A DNA stretch of 64,000 nt, taken from Gavia stellata (taxonomy: Eukaryota; Chordata; Aves; Gaviiformes; Gaviidae). The stretch spans positions 12,149,001 through 12,213,000 of the forward strand of contig NC_082616.1 of NCBI RefSeq assembly GCF_030936135.1. Reading direction: 5' to 3'. Positions within the stretch are counted from its first letter, which is position 1; each line of letters opens with the position of its first letter. A program made the position numbers and the translations under genes. The notes under the pieces are model-generated. The model had not been told where the DNA came from. It ran no database searches and was given only the letters and a program-made list of their open reading frames with translations. Shown here one piece after another: positions 36,067-61,788 of this stretch.

Positions 36067-38745
36067 ATCGTGCGTGGTATCTGTGGCATGCAGCCTAAGT
36101 AATCTGTTCTTGTGTTACAGCCAAGGACCACGATGGGATACGTGGTAAAATACCTAGCTTTATTTTGTTGCTTACAAATCCAATGACTTGTGTGTTTCCT
36201 TAGTATCCTGCTCTTTGTCGTGACAACATGGGTAGAGGGGAAGCGATGCTCTGGGTGTCACTGGCAGACCTTTCTGAGGTGAAAGCAGCAGTGCTGGCAG
36301 AAAGCCTTTCCTCGTTTTGCTGAACCCAAAGTCTGCACTTGCAACTACTATTTTGTCCCGCTGTTCTGTCTTAAGGCTCAGTACCATTGATTCCGGCATG
36401 TAAATAGTTCTTTGCCCGTGCCCGAACAGTACAAATAATTGCTTCTGGTCTGTTGCTGTGGTGTTACTGTTTTCTGTTCCGGGATGGACCTCTGCCAGAG
36501 ACACTTGGACCTTTGGGTTTGGTCTTTTTTTTTTTTTTTTAATGATTGAGGTTTTTTAAATGGTGCTAGTGAAAGGCTTTGTGACTCATACGTACAGTAT
36601 GCATGTGTGTGTATATATCCTATACAGATACATGTGTGCACGTATAAATACAGCATACTAATGACCCAGTGTGGGCAGCATTACACGCTGGGGGACAGGA
36701 CTGCTTAGAGTGGTGTCAGCCCTCCGCACAGGCGTCGCCGAGTAGACCTAGTTAATGGTGTATTTTGTATTTCAGATCTAAATATAAAATGTAAGGGTCT
36801 TCTATATTTTCTTGGATCTATTTTTCCACTTACTTTATTTTGTGCTGCATCCCATCCCTCCTACCCCGAGTAATAATCTATTTTTCTAACTTTTCGTTTA
36901 CGTGAACTCCTGCTGCCGTCTCTGCGACAGGTCTGTGCGCGCCGGGCAGGACCCGTTAGGGTCTGAGCTCTCTGCGGCTGGCGAAGCTGCCTGCTTCTTG
37001 TGCGCACAAAGGTGTTGACCGAGACTCAATGCGATGCAGAAACCTTGTCTTAGTTGTGCCAGATGAATTGAGCTTGCTTTGGAAAGGTGTAGCCGTGTTT
37101 AAAAATTCCTGCAGTAATTTTAGAAATGTGTTTTAAAGTGTCTGCAGCCAAGGCTCTTTGTGCAATGCTGTTTAACTAGAGATGATTCAGCTACCCCTTA
37201 TTTCGTGTGTGTACGTTAAGGAGGAGTCGGGAGCCTGTGCAGTTCATCAGCGGGAGCTGTCACTCAGTATTTCTCTGTAATGAAGTGATTTTCTCAGCTG
37301 CACTACTGGCATGTAAAGAATGAAAAAGTAATGAATTAATTGCTTTATTTGGCACAAGTGCTGTTTAAGTGGGCCCTCTTCTACAGCCGGAGCGGGAATA
37401 GCATAGTGACCCCCAGCAGGCAGCTTCGGCGGGCGCTGTTGCCCGGTGTGGACTTGGCCCCTTGGTTCTCCTGATGAAGCGATCATCTCTGGCAGCCCGA
37501 ATGCCGGCTTCCCGCTTCCCTTCGGTTTGTCTGTAATCTAGGCGTTTATCTGAGCCGAACACGGCTTGGCTTGTTGGTCTAAGAGGTTCAGTTCTATTCA
37601 AGGGGTACTTTGTCTCTACCACTGGCTTACAAAAAAGAAAACCAAAAAATGCTCCTGGAACATGCCAAATTATTATTTTTTTTGTTTTCCTGACTCACCT
37701 CGCTGGTCGCTTATTTTCTGTAGACTGTTCTGTGTACCTGAACTTGATAGAAAAGACCCCTGAGCCGTGCAGAACTGGCAAGGTGAGTGCATTGAAAATG
37801 CCTGGAGGGACGATGCTCGTTCTTCCAGGCAACTTCAGTTCTTTCACTCCTCAGATGTGTTTTTAAGGCTCACAATCAACCTCTGTCCACCACAAAACCA
37901 TCACTTTAACTTAGACCACCACACGTCACGTATGTCTGTCCACAAACTCGGCCAAGAAGTACTTTAAATTTTGTTCAGCGTGTGGTCCTGCTCCACCCGA
38001 GATGCTCGCACACCTCAGCGCATCAGAACCGAGGATTGACTGACATGTTCCGTGGGCGTCCCGCTCCTGTGCCAGAGACCTCCGCGTGCTTGTGCCACCT
38101 CCGCCGGGCAGAGAGAACGCGGGCCTTGGGAGGCAGCTAGCATGGGAGGTGGGTGATCTAATCGCGAAAGCTGCATTAGCTGCAGATTTGCTCTTTTTGG
38201 ACAAGAGGGCCCAAAGACATAACCGCTGCTGGACTTACCCATGGTAAAAGGGTGGGCTTGGAACCATTTTTGTTTAATAATGGACCTGTTTCCTTAGCGA
38301 GCAAAGAAAGACCCATCGTATTGACAGGTTTGTCTTGTGTCCAGCACCTTGGTGAGGGGAAGCACGGGCTGAGGTTTACTTTTCCTAGCGTCACAGAGAA
38401 CCGAGGCACGTATTTCACGCCTTTTTTTGTTCACTTTTCCAGGTGTCAGTGCTATGCACAGTTGGGGTAAGATGCACCTGGGGGTGTGTGGGCTGTTACT
38501 GTGCTCTGGAGTAATACCCTTAAAATACAAATGTTAGTTCTGTGTACGTAGGCTACAGCGTGTCCTCCAGTGTGTCAGTGGTAAATTGTGACAGTTTGAA
38601 AATGACAATCTGCCACTCTGCTGTATTCCCCCCCAGTACACAACTCTGTACTATGAACACTTACTCATGAAACGGCCTTAGTAAGAATATCATGTTTTGT
38701 GTGAATCTGTACATGAATAAAGTGAAAATCATGAATGTAAGTAGT
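36067..38745 (+). other. NAPB: NAPB 3' UTR
   Basis: About 2.7 kb after the stop without another gene. It contains Pumilio-type elements TGTAAATA (36399-36406) and TGTATATA (36610-36617) and runs to an AATAAA at 38716-38721. A long 3' UTR is usual for a neuronal transcript. The exact end is inferred. Confidence 0.55.
38716..38721 (+). terminator. NAPB polyadenylation signal
   Basis: Canonical AATAAA on the plus strand. It is a strong candidate downstream of the NAPB stop and upstream of the opposing GZF1 3' end. Confidence 0.55.
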
Positions 38746-40284
38746 GACAAACGTTCCTTCCTGGAAAAGGCAGAAGGCAGGCTGAAGCTAGAGCCCGATG
38801 GAAAGCCGGGGGGGTGTGATGGTAGAAGCCAGTGGGCACAGTGCTTCCTTTCGGCTGCTTTGGTGACCTGTTAAGGTACATCCCATGGGTGCACACTCGT
38901 CTAGGAAAGCACCAGCTGGGCATTTTACAGTGACTGTCACACCACTTAATTGCTTGTTGTACAGCATGTCATCTGCAGGAAACCGGAATGCCCCAGAGTA
39001 TCACGTGCCCCATTTTTTCCGGAGCGTTTCTCAAGGCCTAGCTGAAGGTAAGCTCCCAGAAACCGATCCCGACTTGTGGAAGGGGTAAGGTCTGGCCCAG
39101 GCCTCCAGCGGGAGGTATTGCCGCTCCCTGGCAGGGCCTGGGGAGGAAGAAGAGCAGCGCCCGACAGCAGAGCCGAGTCAGGGCTTAGCCCAGTCAGTGC
39201 ATTCGCAGCGGCGGGGGGCTATGCGTTATGGGGAGGGTATAGAAACAGTCGAGACAGTCATCGAGTCACTGGAAGGGTCAGGCTTAAGATTTCAAATATT
39301 TTAATAAGAACAGTTCATAGGAGGAACTCACTTCCATACATTCATGGAGTACAAAAGATTCCCTGGCTACAGGTACTAATGCTCAGACTTTAAATATATC
39401 TACAAACTCTTTACAATGGTCACTGGGAATACTGAGCTTCAACAGGAACGTCATGCTTGAATAAATATTTCAAATATAACCTCTTGGAAATGTTCTCTTT
39501 TAAAAAAACGCCCTTTCTATAGATTAAGTTATGATTCCATGGTAACAATCAGACATCCCTTTAAGGTTCAAAAATAGCTCTGTGCCACCAGTTTGGGTAT
39601 CTCTATTGCTTTGCCAACCCCTAAGCCATAGAACAGGCCCTTGCAAGGCTTGATTGTGCTTACCTTTAGACTAATGCCATCTTTCAGAAAGTGGGGTTTT
39701 TTTCTCCTCTGGAGACCCGTGCACTGGTGGAATTAGCTGTGGGAACTCGACAGCAAAACAGTAATTAGCTTTTCCCACAGGAGTATTACTGAATTTAAAA
39801 GTAAGTCTGCAGTTCAGAGCAACAGCAAGGTTTAAGCGACACTGAAGAGAAGAGCATTGCTGGCAGATCTGGACCAGCAGAAAACAGCTTAGGTACAAGC
39901 TAACAGGAACATGGCAGGAAGCTGCTTTTCCAGCACAGCTGAAGTGCTGCTGTTCACAGACATTTGTACGAGCGACGTTTCCATCTCTTAATTGCCAAGT
40001 TGTACGTAAGCTGGAGCAGCTAGAAGATGAAGGCTGAACACAACTGTCAAACTGCACCAGGTTTCACTGAAAGGTACAAAACAAGCCCACCGCCTGCACG
40101 GACTCAGCACGTGGCTCCCACTGGCCCATTTTGCAACTAGAGAATCAAAACTCCCGGAGTGAAACTCTACACCTTTCTGAAGCTCGCTCCCATTCGCGGT
40201 CCCAAGGAGCGAGCTGCCTCACTGCTTGGATCTTTGGCAAAAGCAGAGATAAACCAACATTTCCTGAAAAGTAATTTAATAAAA
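38746..40284. other. Convergent intergenic region NAPB/GZF1
   Basis: No supported gene. A minus-strand ATTAAA at 39304-39299 could end a longer GZF1 3' UTR, in which case the right-hand part is transcribed. Confidence 0.5.
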
Positions 40285-40493
40285 TTTATTTTCTGCATGA
40301 ATTTCCACTAGGGAAAACACAATTAATTTCGCTAAGCTACTAGGCTGAGAAACACAACATCGTTTCTCTTGATTGTACATGTGTCATCAAATCAACCGCA
40401 AATCAAGCTCCCACCTGCTTTATAACCTCTCTGAACATAGGTCCTTACTTTCACTGCAGGCCAGCTAGAACGAACAAGCTGAAACCACACCCT

Positions 40494-40499
40494 TTTATT
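40494..40499 (-). terminator. GZF1 polyadenylation signal
   Basis: AATAAA on the minus strand, about 270 bases beyond the GZF1 stop. A second AATAAA follows at 40290-40285. Either could be used. Confidence 0.55.
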
Positions 40500-40766
40500 G
40501 GTAGGGAATAAACTTCCTGGGACTTCTGGCTGCCTCTACCAGCACCCTGGTGCGGTGTGACCCTGCCCTACCTTCAGGAGATGGAGCTGTACACTTTGGA
40601 GGTGGGTAATGACTTTTTTTGAGGAAATTCTGGAAATCCAGTGCATGTCTTTCACATCTAGCCCTGCTTCCTTGCAATAGCTTCCCCTGGTTCCCTCCGA
40701 AGGTTATTGGCAAAGTCAAAGGACTATACAAAGGGTGCAGCTTCAACTGGGTTTGCAAATGCCTCA

Positions 40767-47708
<6,942 letters not shown>

Positions 47709-50700
47709 CTTTCTTCTCTCTGCAAAAAGCTGTTAACAACATTGCACGTTAGCTATTTGCACGCAAGCTAACGAAACTCAAAGATTTCAGTGGCCAAAAG
47801 TCACACCCAGACTTTCGAGAGTGCTTCACTTCAAATTTAAGCACGTAAGGCGCTTGAGCTCAAGAGACCAGACTTTCAAAGGAGCATTGTGAAAAGTCTG
47901 GCTAGAAGAGCAGATTTCAAGAAGTGTCACCCTAAGCAGTCATATCTAAAACCATGCCGCCAGTCATACACAGAGATTTCTCTGAAGTTAATTTGAGTTT
48001 AAATCTCAACCGTAATTTTACATGAAACACTAGAGACTATTAGAACCTGTAATAGGGACAAAGCAAACAGAAGATCATCAAAGGAAATGTTCTCATTAAG
48101 GCATACAGAATTAAGAAATTATTCTCCCCCCTAATCAGGCAATAAGAGAAAGGTAAGATTAAGTAAAAGTTAACTGCAATCCTAAATAAACACTTCCTTA
48201 AACAGGCTTTGAGATAAGACTTTTAAACAAAACTTGGATAAAATTCCAAATGCTTAACCAACCAAAGCATAGGAGACTGCATAATCATATTCTCAAACTA
48301 TAAAGCTAAGAAATCGTAAAACTTCCTCCATGTGTTTTCTTTTTTAAAGAATTCATCACTCAAAATGGACTTACAGTCTCTAAATTTTGAATGCCCATTT
48401 GTAGCCTTACAAGGGCTTCACCATTTCCACTACCGTTCCAGTTATGTTGCGTTTCCAAGTAATGATTTAAGCTGCTCCAAAATTCTCAAAAGAACGGAGG
48501 TTTTTTTAAAAAAAGGTTTGATCCCAGAACAAACAATATTTCTGTGAACTTTGAAGATGCTCTGAACAACACCCCCTGCAATCTATTGAGTTTCACTGTG
48601 TTCCTAACAACTACATATGCATGCATTTTGAATGTGAAGAATTTCTTTCCACTTCCTAAAAGTTAACTAAGGTTCCTTTTCTCTATACGTGCTCAGCTGC
48701 AGTAGACTTGCACACAGGACACTAGAAATCTTGCTCAGAAAAACAAATCAAAAATAGTGTACAAATGGAACAAAATTTGTATTAATATAACAGTAACGAA
48801 GCCCTATTAAGCGTAAGAGAGACACGAGAGTAATATCCATAGCATCAGAAAGAGATGCTCCTTCTCTTCCCATCGAGCTATAAACTCGAATTTTAGTCTG
48901 TACTCATTTCAACAAACCAAAAGTTAGACTCACATCCCAATACAACTTTCTGTTAAAGCAGTTTTAATAAAACATTTTCAAGAAACTGTAAAATTGAGAG
49001 CTACAAAATACACAGATTCATGGAGATCAGTAGTAGCCATGTAAAATCAATGCTCCATGGACTTGATACTACAGACAGTAAAAAGCCCCAGGGAGCCCCT
49101 GCCCTAAGGAGTTTACAAATAAGGCAGACAAGACCTGAGGGAAGAAGAATCATTTCCCCAACCTCACACAACAAGCAAGTGGGAGAACAGGGCACCCAAA
49201 CCCCTACCTTAAATTCTACAGAAAAAAATTATCCTCAGAACCAAACCTTTCCTGTTTCCTAGCCTTTGAGTCTCCAGCTCAGTAAGCTTACTATTAAGAT
49301 TTAAATAGTTCCATTAACGTTATTCTAACAAATACCTAAACCCCACTGTTTGCTAGTTACTACACCTAAAACAGAAGACCCAGGAAGGGGATAAAGAACC
49401 ACCTGTGCCAGCTCAGAGCTCAACAAGCATCTCAAAACACTGTCCACTTATACAAGCAAATGCTACACTTCAGTTTTGATAGAAATTTTGTAAGAACGAG
49501 AATGACATGATTTGACTCCTGACAGAAAGGCTGACTCTTATAAATAAGCATAAAAAACGATATTTAAACTTTGCTCCCCTTTCTCCAGTCACACTGAGAT
49601 TTTTTTTCCTCCCAGTTGTACAACACACTAGCACTCCACATATTGAGGATGAATTAAGCAAAGACTCACTGAATGCTTTATCTGAAATAATCAATGATAT
49701 AAAAACGTAACATTTTTTCCCCAATGCAATTATTTTCGAACTACTTATGTTATTTCACAGCTACCCATCTAATTTCCATTTGAGCACACAGCAAAAGCTG
49801 TGGTCACATGTAGACAACAGCGATCCCCAGCAGGAAACAAGAACCCAAACCACAAACTTCTCCCACTGGCGTGAACGAGCTCGTAACTGTACTCAGCGAG
49901 CTGCTCGTTTCAGGAGCTGACCACAGACACTTTGTGCCGATTCCTTTTTTTCTTAAGGCTGCAAAGCAGAAATCTCCTGTTCTTCCCACCGTAGTACTTG
50001 CAGAATCAAAAGCTGCCATGAGAACACATCGCTCGCTCTCATCACTAGCCTTCCACTGGTAGGGAATTTGTTCAGAGGAGGAGCAGTAATCCAACACGCA
50101 CAGTACGATACGTTGCGCTGTGAAGGCTTTTCACTGGCTCTCCTGTGGCGAGGATACTGAGCTACTGAGGACTGGGCTGGCGCAACATCTTCAACTATTA
50201 CATATTCATCCTAAAAATGACAAGGCCTGAAAATCCGCAAATCGAGCCTGCTTACTAGGACTAGCCTGTAGAACAGATTCAAATAAAAGCAACTCTTGCA
50301 TACAGTCAGCCATCACACGCCATGAATGTGTCCCCTTCCAGAGGCAAAACAAGCTGAAAAGAGATAAACAGAAAAGCCAGCTAGATGTAGCAGATTGTGA
50401 ACCCACGAGCTTGTCTGCTCTTCTGCACCAACAATTCCACCCAGTTTAACAAGAGACATTACTGCTACGCACCAACCTGCCTCATTAGGATTGCTCCAAC
50501 TACTGAAGCTACAATAATGGCCCTGCAACAACAGGCACGGTCCGCAGGGCTGAAGCAGAAGTTAAACCTATGAAGCAAAGGACAGCACGCTGCAGCAAAC
50601 ACCCAGGCCGAGTTTTAGATGACAGGCTAGAGCATCCCGCAAGGACCGGGCAGCCCCTGTGAGAGTGCAGGGGCACTCGGAGTCGTGCACTGACCCCAGA

Positions 50701-51200
50701 CCAGGCCAGGAGACTCCTGCATGGAAAGAGCATGGGGCATCCTCGGTGTCCCCTGCTTGCCACCGCAGCCCGAAGAAGACGGGCCTGGGGACGGGCTGCA
50801 GCCCGCACACACGTCTCTCCCCAGCCGGAAGAGCAGGCAGCTGCCGCCGAAGGGACAGGACGCCCAGCTGGCTGCCCGCACCTAGCGCGGGCGATGAGGC
50901 TACCTGACCTCCCTGCTGAGGGGAGATCCCCCTCCCGCCCTCCGCTTCCTCCCCCCACCCTGCGGGAACGGCCGTGGATCACACGGGAACGCTGGGAGCA
51001 CGTCCCGCTACCTCCCCACGGCGGGGGCAGGGCGGAGAGCAGCCCCCGGCGCAACGGCCGCCGCGCCGAGGGCAGCGGGCCCCAGCAGCCAGCGGCTGAC
51101 GGAGGCGGCAAGGCCGCCGGGGGGGGGGGTCGGGGACAGACCCACCATCGCTACCCGCCTACGGCAGCCCGCGAAGGGCCCTTCCTGCCCCCGCACTCAC
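47709..51200 (-). other. GZF1: GZF1 5' intron
   Basis: The acceptor TTTTTGCAG at 47728-47720 opens the first coding exon at 47719. A strong donor G|GTGAGT (GT at 51200-51199) in the CpG island is the likely partner. The 3.5-kb span is AT-rich and holds no supported gene. The other large GZF1 introns (46362-44415, 44319-43318, 43149-41824, 41665-41124) are likewise empty. Confidence 0.6.
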
Positions 51201-51420
51201 CGGGCCGCCCCGCAGCCGGAGCGGGCCGGGCCGCGCCGCTCCTCACCGCGCAGCCTGCGGGCGGCGGCCGGAAGCGCTGCCGCGCGATAGCCCCGCCCCC
51301 CGCCATGACAACGGCCGTTGGCAGGGGACGGCGCAGGCGCGGCCGTGACGCGCAGGAAGTGGCGTCAGGCTGTGCGACGGGCGTTGCTAGGCAACGCGGC
51401 CCGGGAGGGGGGAACATCCA
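50640..51420 (-). promoter_or_regulatory. GZF1: GZF1 CpG-island promoter
   Basis: A CpG-dense block about 3-3.7 kb upstream of the GZF1 start codon. It includes an ETS-type CAGGAAGTG (51353-51361), a GCGCAGGCGC NRF1-like half site (51331-51340) and a palindromic X-box. First-exon donors are possible at 51200 or 51247. The long plus-strand open frame across the island is a composition effect. Confidence 0.6.
51383..51395 (+). promoter_or_regulatory. Palindromic X-box (RFX site)
   Basis: GTTGCTAGGCAAC has perfect inverted half-sites GTTGC and GCAAC, the RFX-family X-box. It lies at the upstream edge of the GZF1 island, within about 200 bases of the likely first exon. Confidence 0.65.
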
Positions 51421-51535
51421 GCAGAGAACCCAGCCCTGGTTTTACTCTTACCAAATTAACACGTTTTCTGCAGTCAAACCTATGCAAATGAATCGGTTAC
51501 GGGATGGGTGGCCACCTAGGGGTCATGAGCGCATC

Positions 51536-51541
51536 TTTATT
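51536..51541 (-). terminator. Polyadenylation signal of the GZF1 paralogue
   Basis: AATAAA on the minus strand about 320 bases after the paralogue stop codon (51860). The GZF1 CpG island begins only about 115 bases further along the same strand. Confidence 0.65.
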
Positions 51542-51859
51542 AAACCAAAAAGCAGTAATTTACAGCGACAGCACGGTACCGCGTCCGCATACGCACACCG
51601 ACCGGCACAGGCTTTCCCAGAGAGAGACCCCAGGACGCATCCACGGCTTTGTAAAAAATAAAACTCTGTACGGATCTCACATCTAACCGGCATAAACACT
51701 TTTAAGCCTTCTCTGCCTGCACCGTCTGCAGCTCCAGCCCACCCGCACCAAGACGACACCACCCCGCAGAGCTTAACCAGGCAGCCGCAACGAACGTGTG
51801 CGGTAACTTGGCCTCCTATGACCCGGAGAGACTGCACGGCTTTCTGGCAATAACTGACC

Positions 51860-59006
<7,147 letters not shown>

Positions 59007-60929
59007 CCTGCCAGAAAAACAGACAAATGTTTGAATGCTTGCTCTCCCTCTTCCATGAGCTATCTTTTCACTCGTATATGACATCAATCAGCTATAAAAA
59101 AAAAAAACCTCAGTGGAGAGGCGTGTCCTAATTCCCAATTTACAAGATGTGGCAAAGACCTCAAGGTTACTTCTGTCAATGCAACCGTCATCAGCAAACA
59201 CATTTGGTTTATCACACTCGCAGATTTAGATTTACACTCTAGGATAACCCTTCAGAGCGAATATTCTGTAGCACAGATGGTAACAGTAATGAAATACGAG
59301 TAACATGATTAGCCCAGCTTAATAATAAAACATTCTTCACACAAGCACTTTTCAACAGTAGAGGTCACAACAATTTGCAGTGGAAACAAGCATCTTTCCC
59401 CACTCTTGTACCAAGGGGGAACTGAAGCATAGCAAGTCACTTCACTTCCGATTGTTTCCAGGCTGGTGTTGAAACAGAGCCTGTGTTTTCAGTCACACCA
59501 GGCACCACTCACTGCGCCAGGCAGCCCCTTGTGCCAAAGAAGGGGAATAAATCTTTGGATCTGGCTCAGTTTTGTTTCTGTTTTTTTTTCCCCATGTGAA
59601 CAATCAGACCTAGGGGTTAATAACAAAAGTTAGTAAGCTTCTATTGTATTTGGCTACTTAAATAATACACAGGGACAAACCACATATCTAGAAATAGGTA
59701 CAAATTTTTTGAGGAGGTAATAGTGTTTTATTTGAAAAATATTTCAAACCCGCTCCTTCTCAATCAACAAGCAGAGGGGTCAGAAGTTTTTTGACATTTT
59801 CAGAAAGAACGTTTTCCATTTCCCCACCAGCTCTAGAGACAGACACTAGCTATTATTACAGTAAATCCCATGCCTGAGAATTCTGCGGCTTTCCTGTCTC
59901 AACCTGCATATGACACCTACACCGCTGGAACAAGAAGTCTCATTTACCCTTGCCCAGAAAGCACAACAACAATGCTGTCAACCTTACTGAGGCCTTTAGA
60001 TGCTCTGATCTGATCTTCTAAGCTGATATTCCCGATCTAGCATAGTTTTTAAATGTCTGTTATTTAGCACGTGCTTACAACGGCTTTGTAACCAAGGGAA
60101 GAACATTAGGCCAAAATAAACAGATGAATCAGCTTGTTATTGCTTAAAGGCTCTGTTTAATCTTGGCTTGCTGTGCTTCCCTCTCACAGTAATAATGGTT
60201 GGCAGAAAACGACGCTGAACCGCACTTTCACTTCTCATCTAAATTATGTTTGACGTTATATTAAATACATTCCTGGCAGATATAAACTGTCTGATTAAGA
60301 AGACAAATGCATCTTCAACGTAAAGTACCAGGAAGTTGAATACAATTCATAGCCTAGAGTGAATAGGTTTGAATAGCAAGTTTAAGAGATAGCTTTGAGA
60401 ATGCTCTTCCTATTACAAGCTACCGCAGCAAGCACCAGAGAGGATAACCATCTTCTAATCTGCAAGGCATAAGTCATTCAATACTTGTAACACCGCAAAT
60501 AACGTTTTAAAAACTGCATTTAAAGGTTTAAACTGATTTTCTAATGACCCCATTAAATGCCACTGGAACATGTACAGCTACATTCATAGGAAACGGACAA
60601 GATTTCTAGTAGATATAAAATGTCTGTAAATTTGAGCTATGCAGAACCTCAAATATTTGTACTTAATTGGGGGGATTGATCCTGAGTACTCAATGAGCTC
60701 CTGCGAGAAGTCCAACCCCAATCAACGGGACTGCTTGGGATCTCAGCCTTCTCTCCTAGCTGGTGCAGAACCTCCTCACTCCCAACTTCTCACTGCTAGC
60801 AAGTTCAAAGACATTCACTCAGGCAAAAGAAAACAAAATTATTATTACAGGAAAAACACTTAGGAAAAGTAACTAGAAGGAAAAGACAAACAAAGCATGT
60901 GTTGAAACATCCCACAGAAGCTAGAAATT

Positions 60930-60946
60930 GGGGGGGGGGGGGGGGG
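60930..60946 (+). repeat. G17 homopolymer
   Basis: Seventeen G followed by TGCT, in non-coding sequence upstream of the GZF1 paralogue. Confidence 0.9.
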
Positions 60947-61768
60947 TGCTAAACAGCATTGTCTAAATTCTATCAGAAAAGGACTGCTCGCATCCAGACT
61001 CCTACAAATGTTCAATAATTATCGCAACCTCTGCCTTATGAGTTCTGGCCAGTAGGCATCCTTCAAACGCTCCAAACTCAACATCTGCCAACTATTCCCT
61101 ACCAACAATCACCAGCCACGTGGAGATGTAACCCTAACAGCTCCTACGGCACACTTGCAGGCTGCAGGAAGAAGCGCAGATCTGGAGGTTAATACCTATA
61201 TTCAGTCCACAAATTCATAAAAGCTTCCACTTAAATTGTCCCCTGGCTTGCCCTTCTTAGTGTTTTCCAACAGGATATCCTTCTCCATTTCGGTGCAGAA
61301 CTGACCCCAGTGTTGCGAAGCACACCGATCAGTAGTGCTTAAAGAAATCAATGAGCAGAGCATGTGCTAATTTCCTCCTTCTCCTTTTTAAGATCCCCAT
61401 CTGTGATAAATTCTCGATATGCGCTCCCATGTGAGCTCTACTAACACCGGTATCTGACACTAAGCCAAATGGAGAGGTATGTTCCAACATCATCTCTTCA
61501 GTTCAGCTTGTTCTAGATTAAATCAGCCCAGAAATAGTTTACTGAAACGTCTTTCCAATGAAAAATGTCACCAATTAATCAATTATCACAATTTTTTTTA
61601 CTTCAGGAAAAATGAGACTGTACTTTTTGTTACCATTTAGAGAGGAAATTGATCTTTAGTTTTCTGAAGTGGTGTTGAATATAGTTTGTTTTCTTATGTT
61701 TTACAGTTTCATGAGGTTGAGAGTAGAATACAGTGTTTCAGGGGTATAAAACAGTATGTAAGATTATT

Positions 61769-61788
61769 CCCCCCCCCCCCAAAAAAAA
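61769..61788 (+). repeat. C12-A8 homopolymer pair
   Basis: Twelve C followed by eight A in non-coding DNA. A simple repeat with no coding meaning. Confidence 0.9.

Noticed and set aside
50732-51661. Plus-strand open frame of 309 codons
   Set aside because: It spans the GZF1 CpG island and continues into the paralogue 3' UTR. Its Arg/Gly/Pro composition is what high GC gives, and no domain is visible.
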